Positions 42,227-51,135 of a DNA stretch of 64,000 nucleotides are shown here, piece by piece. Below the pieces are notes generated by a model. The model made no database searches. It saw only the letters and a list, made by a program, of their open reading frames with translations, and was not told where the DNA came from. The DNA comes from Flavobacterium sediminilitoris (GTDB lineage: Bacteria; Bacteroidota; Bacteroidia; Flavobacteriales; Flavobacteriaceae). Every line of letters starts with the position of its first letter. Within the stretch, counting starts at the first letter, position 1. The translations under genes and the position numbers were made by a program. The stretch lies in contig NZ_CP090145.1 in NCBI RefSeq assembly GCF_023008245.1, positions 62,001 through 126,000 on the forward strand, given 5' to 3'.

Positions 42227-43689
42227 TAGGAGAATTCTTTTATGATTTTTTGACTTACAATTTTTCCAGAGATTAATGAAGGTGGAACACCTGGTCCAGG
42301 AACTGTTAATTGTCCTGTAAAAAATAAATTTTGAACTTTTCTACTCTTTATTTTGGGTCTTAAAAATGCGGTTTGGGTTAATATATTTGCTAATCCATAG
42401 GCATTTCCTTTATAGGAGTTATAATCTTTTATAAAATCATTTATACAATATGATTCTACGAATATAATGTTTTCTTTAACTGATTGATTCGTTGTTTTTT
42501 CTAATCGATTTATAATTTTATCAAAATATTCATTTCTAATTTCTTGTGTATCTTTTAATCCTGGTGCAATCGGTATTAAAAATGTAGCTGCTTCTTTTCC
42601 TTCGGGAGCAAAAAAGGAATCTGTTATCGATGGAAAGCTAGCATAATATAATGGTTTTTTTGGCCATACTTTTGTGTCATAAATTTCTTTTGCATGTGCT
42701 TCAAATGGTGTATCAAAAAATAATGTGTGATGCGATACATTTTTTAATTTTTTATCAAATCCAACATAGAATAATAATGATGATGGTGCAAATATTTTTT
42801 TGTTCCAATATTTTTCAGAATACATTCTATCTTCTTCATTTAATAATTGTTCGGAATGATGATAATCGGCTCCGCTTAAAATGATATCAGCAAACTTGTT
42901 TTCATTATTAACACAAATTCCTTTTGCTTTCTTATTTTCAACTAAAATCTTAGTAACATTTGCATTCGTTACAATTTCAACACCTAATTCTTTTGCTAGT
43001 GTTTCTATTGCTTCTATCACGGCATACATTCCTTTTTTTGGATGCCAAGTTCCTAATCCAAAATCGGCAAAATTCATAAAACTATAGAACGAAGGTGTAT
43101 TTGATGGTTTTGCTCCTAAAAATAAAACTGGAAATTCTAAAATTTTAATTATTTTTTCATTTTTAAATCGCTTTCTTACTTGTTGACTTATTGTAGAGAA
43201 GAATTGATTAACACGTACAATTGTTTCTGCATTTACTAATTCCAAAGGTGAATCGCCTGGTTTATATACCATTTTTTCTACTGCAATTTTGTAATTTTCT
43301 TGTGCTTCTTTAATAAAAGCACGTAGTTTTTCAGCACTTCCTTTTTCTATATTTTCAAAAGTGGATGCAATATCTTCTAAGTTATCTGAAATAGTAATTT
43401 TTTCATTCTCTTCGAAATATACTTCATAAGCTGGAGATAATTTTTCTAATTCATAATAATCGGATACTTTCTTCCCAAAATCATTGAAAAATTTCTCAAA
43501 GACATCTGGCATCCAATACCATGTTGGTCCAATATCAAAATGAAAGCCTTCTTTTGATAATCTTCTTGCTCTTCCTCCTACTGTTTCATTTTTTTCAAAA
43601 ACAGTAACTTCATTTCCTGCTTTTGCTAAATAGCAAGCTGCCGAAAGTGATGCAAATCCTGAGCCAATTATTATGATTTTATTATTCAT
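42226..43689 (-). CDS. crtI: phytoene desaturase (CrtI type)
   Basis: A 487-residue FAD-dependent enzyme that introduces double bases' worth of conjugation into phytoene, giving neurosporene or lycopene. It has the N-terminal dinucleotide site IIIGSGFASLSAACYLAKAG and FEKNETVGGRARR, then FDIGPTWYWMPDVFEKFF. The C-terminal FAD segment is LFFTGQLTVPGPGVPPSLIS, which includes the bacterial CrtI signature. The number of desaturation steps cannot be read from sequence. First gene of crtI-crtB-crtZ, 28 bases after the MerR-type regulator gene on the same strand. Confidence 0.95.
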   Translation of the reverse strand: MNNKIIIIGSGFASLSAACYLAKAGNEVTVFEKNETVGGRARRLSKEGFHFDIGPTWYWMPDVFEKFFNDFGKKVSDYYELEKLSPAYEVYFEENEKITISDNLEDIASTFENIEKGSAEKLRAFIKEAQENYKIAVEKMVYKPGDSPLELVNAETIVRVNQFFSTISQQVRKRFKNEKIIKILEFPVLFLGAKPSNTPSFYSFMNFADFGLGTWHPKKGMYAVIEAIETLAKELGVEIVTNANVTKILVENKKAKGICVNNENKFADIILSGADYHHSEQLLNEEDRMYSEKYWNKKIFAPSSLLFYVGFDKKLKNVSHHTLFFDTPFEAHAKEIYDTKVWPKKPLYYASFPSITDSFFAPEGKEAATFLIPIAPGLKDTQEIRNEYFDKIINRLEKTTNQSVKENIIFVESYCINDFIKDYNSYKGNAYGLANILTQTAFLRPKIKSRKVQNLFFTGQLTVPGPGVPPSLISGKIVSQKIIKEFS

Positions 43690-43717
43690 TAATTATCGGT
43701 TTTATACTTACTATTAT

Positions 43718-44617
43718 TTAATTTTCTAAATCGAGTGTTAAATTTTGTATTCCAGAATATAATGTAATACCATTATATTTTTTAGTTACTTGTTGAACTT
43801 TTTTCCCTAAGACAAATAATTTATTTGGTGTTCCTTTTAAAATTCTCTCACTAAATTTTTCTAGGTAGTTGTCTACTTCTTCGTTTTCTGGTTGTACTGT
43901 GAAATAAGAAACAAAACAGACTTCTTCAAAATAGGTTTCCATATCTTCTAAATCTTCCATTGGAACGCTTTCTCCTAAAAAAATGGTATTATACCCTCTA
44001 TTGAGTAATATGTAATTTATGAAAAGTAATCCTAATTCATGTATTTCATTGAATGGTAAATAGAGAACAAAAACTTTTTTCTTATTATTCTTTTCTTTTT
44101 TACTTACTTGTTCAATTTCAGTATATAGTTTTTGTCTTATTAAAGAGCTTATAAAATGTTCATGAATGGGCTTTAAGGTAGATATTTGCCACAAAACACC
44201 TATTTCATCAAGAAGTGGTGCAAATACTTCATAAAAAATAGTTTCAAATGTTTTAGTTTTAGCTAGTTTCTCATAATTTTCATGAAATAATGTATCATTA
44301 AAATTAAACATTGCATATTTTAATGAGGTAATAGCTAAGGAGGCATTGTTTTTATCTGAATAGATTTGTTTTACTAAATCATTTATTTCTTCAATGGATA
44401 ATGATGATATTTTAGATATTTTATATCCAAAACTATTTAAAAAAGAGATGTTAAGCAGTTTTAAGAGATCGTCTGAGTTGTAAGACCTTATGTTATTTTC
44501 ATCTCTACTAGGAGAAAAAATAGCATATCTTTTTTCCCAAATTCTAATAGTATGTGCTTTTATTCCTGATAAATTTTCAAGATCTTTTACACTAAAAACA
44601 GCTTTTAAATTGTTCAT
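43718..44617 (-). CDS. MerR-family regulator with CarH/LitR-like B12-binding region
   Basis: A 299-residue protein. Residues 5-75 are a MerR DNA-binding domain (FSVKDLENLSGIKAHTIRIW, EKRYAIFSPSRDENNIRSY). Residues about 90-170 are a helical domain with the W-x9-E-H motif (Trp143, Glu153, His154), and 180-290 a Rossmann-like domain with E-x-H-x-x-G (Glu191, His193, Gly196). These are the hallmarks of CarH/LitR regulators, which bind adenosylcobalamin and release carotenoid promoters in light. The late Gly-Gly of the B12 site is not seen (LFVLGKKV instead). It sits directly upstream of crtI. ATG 44617 is chosen as the usual MerR start; the frame extends to 44641. Confidence 0.85.
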   Translation of the reverse strand: MNNLKAVFSVKDLENLSGIKAHTIRIWEKRYAIFSPSRDENNIRSYNSDDLLKLLNISFLNSFGYKISKISSLSIEEINDLVKQIYSDKNNASLAITSLKYAMFNFNDTLFHENYEKLAKTKTFETIFYEVFAPLLDEIGVLWQISTLKPIHEHFISSLIRQKLYTEIEQVSKKEKNNKKKVFVLYLPFNEIHELGLLFINYILLNRGYNTIFLGESVPMEDLEDMETYFEEVCFVSYFTVQPENEEVDNYLEKFSERILKGTPNKLFVLGKKVQQVTKKYNGITLYSGIQNLTLDLEN

Positions 44618-44661
44618 CGTTTTTAAATAATCGTTAAACAAATATAAAGCTATTTTTTGAT

Positions 44662-45528
44662 TTAATGATTTAATGCACTAATAAATGTAACAAAATCACC
44701 ATTAAACACATTTAGATCTACAAGTCCGTTTATACCTGAAACCTTTCCTTTTTCAGTAAATTGCCATAGCAACCATTCTTTATCTAGTTCTTTTCTCCAA
44801 AGATTGTAATTAGCAATCCAAAAGGTATATTCTGAAAATTCGTCTTTTAAAAAATCATTATAATAGCTTTCACCTGAATATATTATAGGTTTCATTTTAT
44901 AATGGTTTTCTACTTTGATTAACCATCTTTTTAAACCTACTTTTAAACTATCTATAGATTGTGTTTTAGGTAATTTTTCTATATCTAAAACGGGTGGAAA
45001 ATCTCCTTTTTCTAACTTAACCGTGTTAATAAAGTTATTAGCTTGTTGTATGGAGTTTTCATTAGGTCGGTAATAGTGATAAGCACCTCTTATTATTTCA
45101 TTTTTTTTAGATTCTTGCCAATTTTTTTTAAACTTAAAATCGACTTTATCTTTTCCTGCTGTAGCTCTAATAAAGGCAAAAGAAAGTTTAAATGTATCTT
45201 CTACTTTTCCTAATTTATCCCATTGGATATTTCCCTGATATTCAGAAACATCAAACCCGAAAATAAAATCATTGTGCGAACTTAATACTTCATAAATTCT
45301 TATATCGGCAATTTTACGATCTTCTTTTGAAAGTTCGCTTACATTTTTATTCGTTTTGAATCCTAGATAGTATAGAAATCCATCTCTAAAATGATAAGCT
45401 GTAACACTTAAAGAGGTAAAAACGGCTATAGAGAACAGAATTAGAAATAGTTTACCTATAGAAAATGCTTTTTTCTTTGGTTTTGATTTTTTCCTGTTAA
45501 CAGGTTTTGATCCTTTTCTAATTGTCAC
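44662..45528 (-). CDS. glycoside hydrolase family 25 (lysozyme-like) membrane-anchored protein
   Basis: A 288-residue protein with a basic N-terminus and one membrane helix (LFLILFSIAVFTSLSVTAY), then a periplasmic GH25 catalytic domain (about 92-285). Catalytic-site motifs: FGFDVSEYQGNIQWDKL, FAFIRATAGKDKVDFKF, GAYHYYRP, FPPVLDIEKLP (the Asp-x-Glu pair) and FWIANYNLWRKE. GH25 enzymes are N-acetylmuramidases that cut peptidoglycan, so the protein probably remodels the cell wall. It lies between pssA and the MerR gene, all on the minus strand and closely spaced, and may share their transcript. Confidence 0.9.
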   Translation of the reverse strand: MTIRKGSKPVNRKKSKPKKKAFSIGKLFLILFSIAVFTSLSVTAYHFRDGFLYYLGFKTNKNVSELSKEDRKIADIRIYEVLSSHNDFIFGFDVSEYQGNIQWDKLGKVEDTFKLSFAFIRATAGKDKVDFKFKKNWQESKKNEIIRGAYHYYRPNENSIQQANNFINTVKLEKGDFPPVLDIEKLPKTQSIDSLKVGLKRWLIKVENHYKMKPIIYSGESYYNDFLKDEFSEYTFWIANYNLWRKELDKEWLLWQFTEKGKVSGINGLVDLNVFNGDFVTFISALNH

Positions 45529-45532
45529 AAAT

Positions 45533-46270
45533 TTACTTTTTAGAAAGCTTATTTAAGAAAACTGAAACAATGATGTAGCTAAATATGATAATAGGAATAG
45601 CTACAAAGTTTAGTATTGATAATAATAGTATTGAATATAATAAGAATACGATTTGAAGTTTTGCGTTTTCCCAATTAAATTTTTTAAATTTTAAAGAGAA
45701 AAGTGGAATTTCGGCATTTAACAAATAAGTACTCACTATTGTAACTGCTAGAAGAATGTAAGGATTATCTAACATTCCTGTTAACCATGGATAAGCATCT
45801 ACGTATTCTATCATAGGAATGCTCATAATCAACAAAGCATTAGCTGGTGTTGGCAATCCTATAAATGAATCTGTTTGTCTTGTGTCAATATTAAAATTAG
45901 CTAATCTATAGCATGATGCTAAGGTGATTAAGAATCCTAAATAGGGTACAAATCCCATATAAAAGGTTTCTTCTGTTAGCATAAAATTTGGATTATTTAA
46001 TTGTATGTTTTCAAATAGTTTAAAAACCATTAAACCAGGTACAACACCGCTTGTTACCATATCTGCTAATGAATCTAATTGTAATCCTAGTTCACTTGGT
46101 ACATTCAATTTTCTTGCTAAGAATCCATCCCAAAAATCAAAAAATATACCTAAACATACAAACAAAAATGCATGGTCATAAAAACCGTTAAAAACACTAA
46201 TTAAGGCTAATAAGCCACTTAATAAATTCAACAATGTTAAAGCGTTAGGAATAAATCTTTTAATATTCAT
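45533..46270 (-). CDS. pssA: CDP-diacylglycerol-serine O-phosphatidyltransferase
   Basis: A 245-residue inner-membrane enzyme making phosphatidylserine, the precursor of phosphatidylethanolamine, from CDP-diacylglycerol and serine. The CDP-alcohol phosphotransferase motif D-G-x2-A-R-x8-G-x3-D-x3-D is intact: FWDGFLARKLNVPSELGLQL followed by DSLADMVTSG. About seven helices are visible. The Bacteroidetes PssA length is normal. It heads the minus-strand run pssA, GH25, MerR, crt genes, with a -7 box 49 bases upstream. Phosphatidylserine synthase is preferred over phosphatidylglycerophosphate synthase on overall pattern. Confidence 0.9.
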   Translation of the reverse strand: MNIKRFIPNALTLLNLLSGLLALISVFNGFYDHAFLFVCLGIFFDFWDGFLARKLNVPSELGLQLDSLADMVTSGVVPGLMVFKLFENIQLNNPNFMLTEETFYMGFVPYLGFLITLASCYRLANFNIDTRQTDSFIGLPTPANALLIMSIPMIEYVDAYPWLTGMLDNPYILLAVTIVSTYLLNAEIPLFSLKFKKFNWENAKLQIVFLLYSILLLSILNFVAIPIIIFSYIIVSVFLNKLSKK

Positions 46271-46318
46271 ACAATATTTACTTTTAAAAAATGTTCTTTT
46301 TTATAATAGTTATATATG

Positions 46319-46326
46319 CAAAAGTA
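46319..46326 (-). promoter_or_regulatory. -7 promoter element (TACTTTTG) upstream of pssA
   Basis: Minus-strand TAnnTTTG match, 49 bases before the pssA ATG. It is the first candidate promoter for the run that leads into the crt genes. A weaker plus-strand box (CATCTTTG, 46447-46454) precedes the divergent PorV-like gene. Confidence 0.5.
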
Positions 46327-46472
46327 CTTCAGAAATACAATTATTATAGGTAAAAAAGAACGATATATTAGGTTTTATCTAAATTAAGAACAAATGTAAT
46401 ACAATAAGTTAATACATTTAGAGTTTAGTAATTAAGAATTTTATTTCATCTTTGTAAAAATTTATATTAGAT

Positions 46473-47543
46473 TTGAAAAAGTCCCTATTAATAATTTCAT
46501 GCTTATTCACATTATTATCGAATAGTCAAACGATTAGAAAGTATTCTAATGAGTTTTTGAGTATTGGTGTTGATGCTGCTGCTCTTGGAATGAGTAATGC
46601 AGTAACAGCACAAACAAGTGATGTTAATTCTGGCTATTGGAATCCAGCTGGTTTATTAAAACTTGAAGACAAGCAATTTTCGTTAATGCATGCTAATTAT
46701 TTTGCAAATATAGCGCAATATGATTATGCTGGTTTTGCAATGCCTATTGATGATAGAAGTGCTTTAGGCGTTTCATTAATCCGTTTTGGTGTAGATGACA
46801 TTCTAAATACCACACAGCTTATTGATAATCAAGGAAATATTGACTACAATAGAATTTCACTTTTTTCAACAGCCGATTATGCTTTAACGGTTTCTTATGC
46901 TAGGAAACTTCCTTTGGATGGTATTAATTATGGTGTTAACGCTAAAGTAATTCATAGAATAATTGGAGATTTTGCAAGTTCATGGGGTTTTGGTTTTGAT
47001 ATTGGTATTCAATATGAAAGTGATAATGAGTGGCTTTTTGGTTTAATGCTTAGAGATATTACTACAACATATAATACTTGGATAATTAACGAGGAAGAAT
47101 ATCAAAAAATTAAAGATGCTGTTCCTGGTGAGAATCAAGAATTACCTGAGACTAGTGAAGTGACATTACCAAAAGCGCAATTAGGAATTGCTAAAAAATA
47201 TATTTTTAGATATGACTATAGTTTAACGGCTGCTGCTAATTTAAATATGCAGTTTGCCAGAACAAATGATATTATTTCAAGTGATATTGTAAGTATTGAT
47301 CCTGCATTAGGTTTTGAATTTGGTTATGTAGATTTAGTATTTCTTCGTGCTGGTGTTGGTAATTTTCAAAAAATCACACAAATTGACGATTCAAATAAAT
47401 TGAGTTTTCAACCGAATATTGGTTTAGGTTTTAAATATAAAGGAATACAAGTAGATTATGCTTTAACAGATTTAGGCGATCAAAGTGCGGCTTTATATTC
47501 TAATATTTTCTCGTTGAAAGTAGATTTTGATGTTTTTAGATAG
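46473..47543 (+). CDS. PorV/PorQ family outer-membrane protein
   Basis: A 356-residue beta-barrel of the PorV/PorQ family. Members work in or beside the type IX secretion system, PorV being the shuttle that binds cargo after translocation. Signal peptide LIISCLFTLLSNSQT; conserved region FLSIGVDAAALGMSNAVTA near 27, SGYWNPAGLL near 53, and regular barrel strands ending ALYSNIFSLKVDFDVF. Its start is a TTG at 46473: no ATG occurs in frame before the signal peptide and translation from it gives a complete one (MKKSLLI). It is separated by six bases from the DUF4105 gene. It is probably a paralogue rather than PorV itself. Confidence 0.85.
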   Translation: MKKSLLIISCLFTLLSNSQTIRKYSNEFLSIGVDAAALGMSNAVTAQTSDVNSGYWNPAGLLKLEDKQFSLMHANYFANIAQYDYAGFAMPIDDRSALGVSLIRFGVDDILNTTQLIDNQGNIDYNRISLFSTADYALTVSYARKLPLDGINYGVNAKVIHRIIGDFASSWGFGFDIGIQYESDNEWLFGLMLRDITTTYNTWIINEEEYQKIKDAVPGENQELPETSEVTLPKAQLGIAKKYIFRYDYSLTAAANLNMQFARTNDIISSDIVSIDPALGFEFGYVDLVFLRAGVGNFQKITQIDDSNKLSFQPNIGLGFKYKGIQVDYALTDLGDQSAALYSNIFSLKVDFDVFR

Positions 47544-47549
47544 AAAACT

Positions 47550-48662
47550 ATGATTAAAAAAATACACTTCTTTTGTTTATTATTTATTTCTACTATTAGC
47601 TTTTGTCAGACTATTCAATTGTCTAATGAAGCAAAAGTAAGTATTCTAACTTGCGGAACTGGAAATGAATCTTATTCTCTTTATGGTCATACTGGTATTA
47701 GGATTAAAGATGAAATAAATAATATTGATGTCGTTTATAATTATGGTACTTTCGATTTTAACACTCCCAATTTCATTTTAAAGTTTGTAAAAGGCGACTT
47801 ACAATATTTTGTTTCTACAAGTTACTATCCTGATTTTGAATATTCATATAGATATGAAAATAGGTCTATTTATCAACAAACATTAAGTCTTTCTCAAGAG
47901 AAAAAACAGTTTCTATTTGACAATTTAAATAATTCATTAAAAAGTGAAGAACGATTCTATATGTATAAATTTATAGATAAGAATTGTACGAATATGGTAG
48001 TGGATAAAATTAATTATGTTTTAAAAGATTCTGTGATTACTACTAAAAAACCTGTAGAAATTAGTTATAGAGAAATATTATTTCCTTATTCAAAGGATCA
48101 TTTTTTTGAACAATTAGGCATTAATATTATTTTTGGAGCTAAGGTAGATAAGAAAGCGGATCGATTATTTCTTCCTTTTGAATTATTGGAAGTACTAAAA
48201 GAAACAAAACACAACAATCAATTACTTATTACAAATACTGAAACACTTTTTGAAGCAAAACCGTCTTCTTTTACACCTTCAATTTTAAATAGTATATATA
48301 CTGTAATTGTTGTTCTACTTCTTATTGTTTTAGTCAATAAAAAATCGTTGAATTTAATTTATTTTACGAGTATTGGTTTAATAGGTTTATTCCTTTGCTC
48401 GGTAGGATTTTATTCTTTTCATGAGGAAGTTACATGGAATTATAATGCGTTATTATTTAATCCTTTATATTTAATTTTAAGTTATTATTTATTCAAAGAG
48501 AATAAGGCGAAAATAATTCTAATAGGGAAAGTAATCTTTGGTTTACATATTATTTATGTTCTTTATATGCTTAACAAGGTTCACTTGTACTTACTTCTTC
48601 CTTTTATAATTAGTCATTTATATTTAGTAGGTAGACTTCTTTTATCGAATAAAAAAAGGTAA
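47550..48662 (+). CDS. DUF4105 domain membrane protein
   Basis: A 370-residue protein with a signal peptide (IHFFCLLFISTISFCQ). The DUF4105 domain (about 22-190) contains LTCGTGNESYSLYGHTGIRI, VVYNYGTFDFNTPNFILKF and KFIDKNCTNMVVDKI. Conserved His (GHTGIR) and Cys (KNCTNM) suggest a NlpC/P60-like peptidase fold of the permuted type, though no activity is known. Four to five transmembrane helices follow (about 250-365). It probably acts in the periplasm while anchored in the inner membrane. Cotranscribed with the PorV-like gene, six bases away; ends five bases from the convergent glycan operon. Confidence 0.85.
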   Translation: MIKKIHFFCLLFISTISFCQTIQLSNEAKVSILTCGTGNESYSLYGHTGIRIKDEINNIDVVYNYGTFDFNTPNFILKFVKGDLQYFVSTSYYPDFEYSYRYENRSIYQQTLSLSQEKKQFLFDNLNNSLKSEERFYMYKFIDKNCTNMVVDKINYVLKDSVITTKKPVEISYREILFPYSKDHFFEQLGINIIFGAKVDKKADRLFLPFELLEVLKETKHNNQLLITNTETLFEAKPSSFTPSILNSIYTVIVVLLLIVLVNKKSLNLIYFTSIGLIGLFLCSVGFYSFHEEVTWNYNALLFNPLYLILSYYLFKENKAKIILIGKVIFGLHIIYVLYMLNKVHLYLLLPFIISHLYLVGRLLLSNKKR

Positions 48663-48666
48663 CATA

Positions 48667-50052
48667 TTATTGACCTCTTGCAAAAAGGACAGTACTTAAT
48701 GTTTTTATTACAATATTAATATCTAAAAATAAACTTCTATGTTTTATATAATATAAATCATATCTAAGTTTCATTAAACTGTCTTCAAGGTTTTCACCAT
48801 AAGGATAATTTACTTGTGCCCAACCTGTTAATCCTGGTTTTATAACGTGTCTTATTTGATACAACGGAATATTTGCTGCTATTTCATCAACAAAAACTGG
48901 TCGCTCTGGTCTAGGTCCTATAATTGCCATTTCTCCTTTTAATACGTTTATAAACTGTGGAACCTCATCAATACGTAATCTTCTTAAAAATTTTCCAAAA
49001 GGGGTAATTCTTACATCATTTGTTGTAGCAAAAACAGCTCCTTTGCTTTCTGCATTAACAATCATGGTTCTTAGTTTATATATTTTAAAAGGAATATTGT
49101 TTTTACCTACTCTTTCTTGTGTATAAAATAAAGGTCCTTTGTTCCAAATTAAATTTAAAAGAGATAAAAAAGGAATTAATAACACTAAACATAGTAACCC
49201 AATAAATGAAAATAAAATATCTAAAAACCGATTATAATATATATATAATGCGTTTTGATTATTTCTACTAAATGGGAAAAATTTATATAACTCTTTATTA
49301 TCATCAAACTGTATAGGAAGTCGGTTTGTACTATATTCATATAGTTCTGAATATTCTCTTATTACTACTCCTTTTTCAAGTAATTGTAATAAATGAGTAT
49401 ATAACTCTGAATAAACTGATTTAGATAAATCACTAGTAACAATTATTTCAGAAACATGATTTTTTGAAACCTCATCTGCTAATGATTCAAGGTCAATTTG
49501 CTTTATATTTCCTTTAGTCTTTTTATCATCAATAGAGACATGACCTACTATTTTATAATGTGGATTTACTTTCGTTAGTTCCTCTATTAATTTTTCTATT
49601 TTTTTACTACTTCCTACAAAAATGACTCTTTTTATAAATCTATTAGTTGCTAAAAAAACAATATAAGCATTTCTCCAAATTAATAATGATACTAAAATAG
49701 CAAAGAAAAACAATAAAATTTGCAATCTATTTGAGGGTAATATAGGAGTATAAAAAGGTGTTAACAAATAGAGTAATGTAGTAACTGCTGTTGTTAGTAT
49801 TATACTTTTTAAAATTTGAAATTTATTACTTGCAACTTGTAAATTATACATTTCAAATATTGTTCCTATTACATTAATATAACAAGCTAAGACAATTGTC
49901 CAGTAATAATTGCTTGAATTTATTTGAAAGTAATCAAAGTAAAAAAATTTGCCTATAAAGTAAAGTGTAAATAGTACAAAAAAGATATCAAAAACACGCA
50001 AAAGAATTTTCCTTTCTGATATCTCAAAATGCATCTTCTTTTTATTAGTCAT
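48667..50052 (-). CDS. undecaprenyl-phosphate sugar phosphotransferase (polyprenyl glycosylphosphotransferase)
   Basis: A 461-residue inner-membrane enzyme that starts a surface polysaccharide repeat by moving a sugar-1-phosphate to undecaprenyl phosphate (WbaP/WcaJ family). Four N-terminal helices (20-130) precede a soluble CoA-binding-like domain (RVIFVGSSKKIEKLIEELT) and a fifth helix near 275. The catalytic C-terminal domain has YTQERVGKNNIPFKIYKLRT, RRLRIDEVPQFINVLKGEM, IIGPRPERP and KPGLTGWAQVNYPYG. All key motifs are intact. It is the last gene of the long minus-strand glycan operon; the sugar donor is not predictable. Confidence 0.92.
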   Translation of the reverse strand: MTNKKKMHFEISERKILLRVFDIFFVLFTLYFIGKFFYFDYFQINSSNYYWTIVLACYINVIGTIFEMYNLQVASNKFQILKSIILTTAVTTLLYLLTPFYTPILPSNRLQILLFFFAILVSLLIWRNAYIVFLATNRFIKRVIFVGSSKKIEKLIEELTKVNPHYKIVGHVSIDDKKTKGNIKQIDLESLADEVSKNHVSEIIVTSDLSKSVYSELYTHLLQLLEKGVVIREYSELYEYSTNRLPIQFDDNKELYKFFPFSRNNQNALYIYYNRFLDILFSFIGLLCLVLLIPFLSLLNLIWNKGPLFYTQERVGKNNIPFKIYKLRTMIVNAESKGAVFATTNDVRITPFGKFLRRLRIDEVPQFINVLKGEMAIIGPRPERPVFVDEIAANIPLYQIRHVIKPGLTGWAQVNYPYGENLEDSLMKLRYDLYYIKHRSLFLDINIVIKTLSTVLFARGQ

Positions 50053-50121
50053 AATTTGGGGAATTATTCTTGTGCAAATTAAGAAATAAAAATTCAGGAA
50101 TTGAACAAAAAAAGGTATTTT

Positions 50122-51135
50122 CTATTCTAATAAAGATATCCAATAATTCTTTACTATTTCCCAATCTAAACTTTCAGCCAATTTTCTACCCTCTAAAGTT
50201 ATTTCAATGGTTTTATTTGTATTCTTAATTACATTTTCAATCACATTTGTCATTTCATTCACATCATTATCGTTAACTAAAAAGGCATTTTTATTATCCG
50301 TTAATAAGTATGGAATTCCTCCTACATTTGTTGAAACGACAGGCAGTCCTAACGCCATGGCTTCTATTACACTAACAGGAGTATTATCAAAATGTGTTGT
50401 ACTTATAAATATATCATGTTCTGCTGCTAACTGCCACCATGTTTCCTTATCTAGTTTTCCTGTAAAATTTACTATAATACCTAGCTCATTTGCTCTTGTT
50501 TTAGTTTCTAACAAACTTCCGTCTTTATCAGGTCCGACCATTGTTAAGGTTGCTTCAGGATATATTTTTTTAAGCTCATATAAAACTTCAACCGCCATTT
50601 TAGGATTATAAATAGATGCGAAAGCTCTAACCCATAACAAATTTGGTGTAAAAAACTCTCTTTTTTTAAATGTATAAGAATCTATATCAATTGTATTTGG
50701 AATATGTATAATATTATCGAATCCTGCTTTCTCAAATTCGTTTTTTAAATAATTAGATGGTGCAACATTCTTAAATGCATTCTTGAAAATTAACTTACAT
50801 AAAACTGGGTTCTTCTTTAATCTTACTGGTAAATTACCACCGTGGAGAATAGGTATGTATTTAATTTTAAAAAATCTGGCTAGCTGACTCATTATTAAAC
50901 AATACCAAAATGCTTTTGTGCTATAAGTATCTATTACAATATAATCTATTTTTCTATATACTTTAAAAAGTGTGAAGATCATATCTAGAATTCGCAAGAA
51001 AAAAATTTTCTTTTCTGATGCATAAAAGATGGAAAAACCTTCTTTTTCAAGAGATTTTCCTAATGTTTCGATAGTAGTTTTATTCAAACCATGTTTAGAA
51101 AGCTTATTCCCTATGTAGAGTAAGTTCTTCTTCAT
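50122..51135 (-). CDS. glycosyltransferase family 4
   Basis: A 337-residue GT-B glycosyltransferase with no membrane segment. The N-terminal half has YIGNKLSKHGLNKTTIETLG and IDYIVIDTYSTKAFWYCL. The C-terminal nucleotide-sugar domain has LTMVGPDKDGSLLE, FTGKLDKETWWQLAAEHD and the signature TPVSVIEAMALGLPVVSTNV followed by GGIPYLL. The E-x7-E type element (SVIEAMALGLP) marks GT4. It adds one sugar of the repeat unit on the cytoplasmic side. It overlaps the polymerase/ligase gene by 32 bases, so the two are translationally coupled. Donor and acceptor unknown. Confidence 0.9.
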   Translation of the reverse strand: MKKNLLYIGNKLSKHGLNKTTIETLGKSLEKEGFSIFYASEKKIFFLRILDMIFTLFKVYRKIDYIVIDTYSTKAFWYCLIMSQLARFFKIKYIPILHGGNLPVRLKKNPVLCKLIFKNAFKNVAPSNYLKNEFEKAGFDNIIHIPNTIDIDSYTFKKREFFTPNLLWVRAFASIYNPKMAVEVLYELKKIYPEATLTMVGPDKDGSLLETKTRANELGIIVNFTGKLDKETWWQLAAEHDIFISTTHFDNTPVSVIEAMALGLPVVSTNVGGIPYLLTDNKNAFLVNDNDVNEMTNVIENVIKNTNKTIEITLEGRKLAESLDWEIVKNYWISLLE

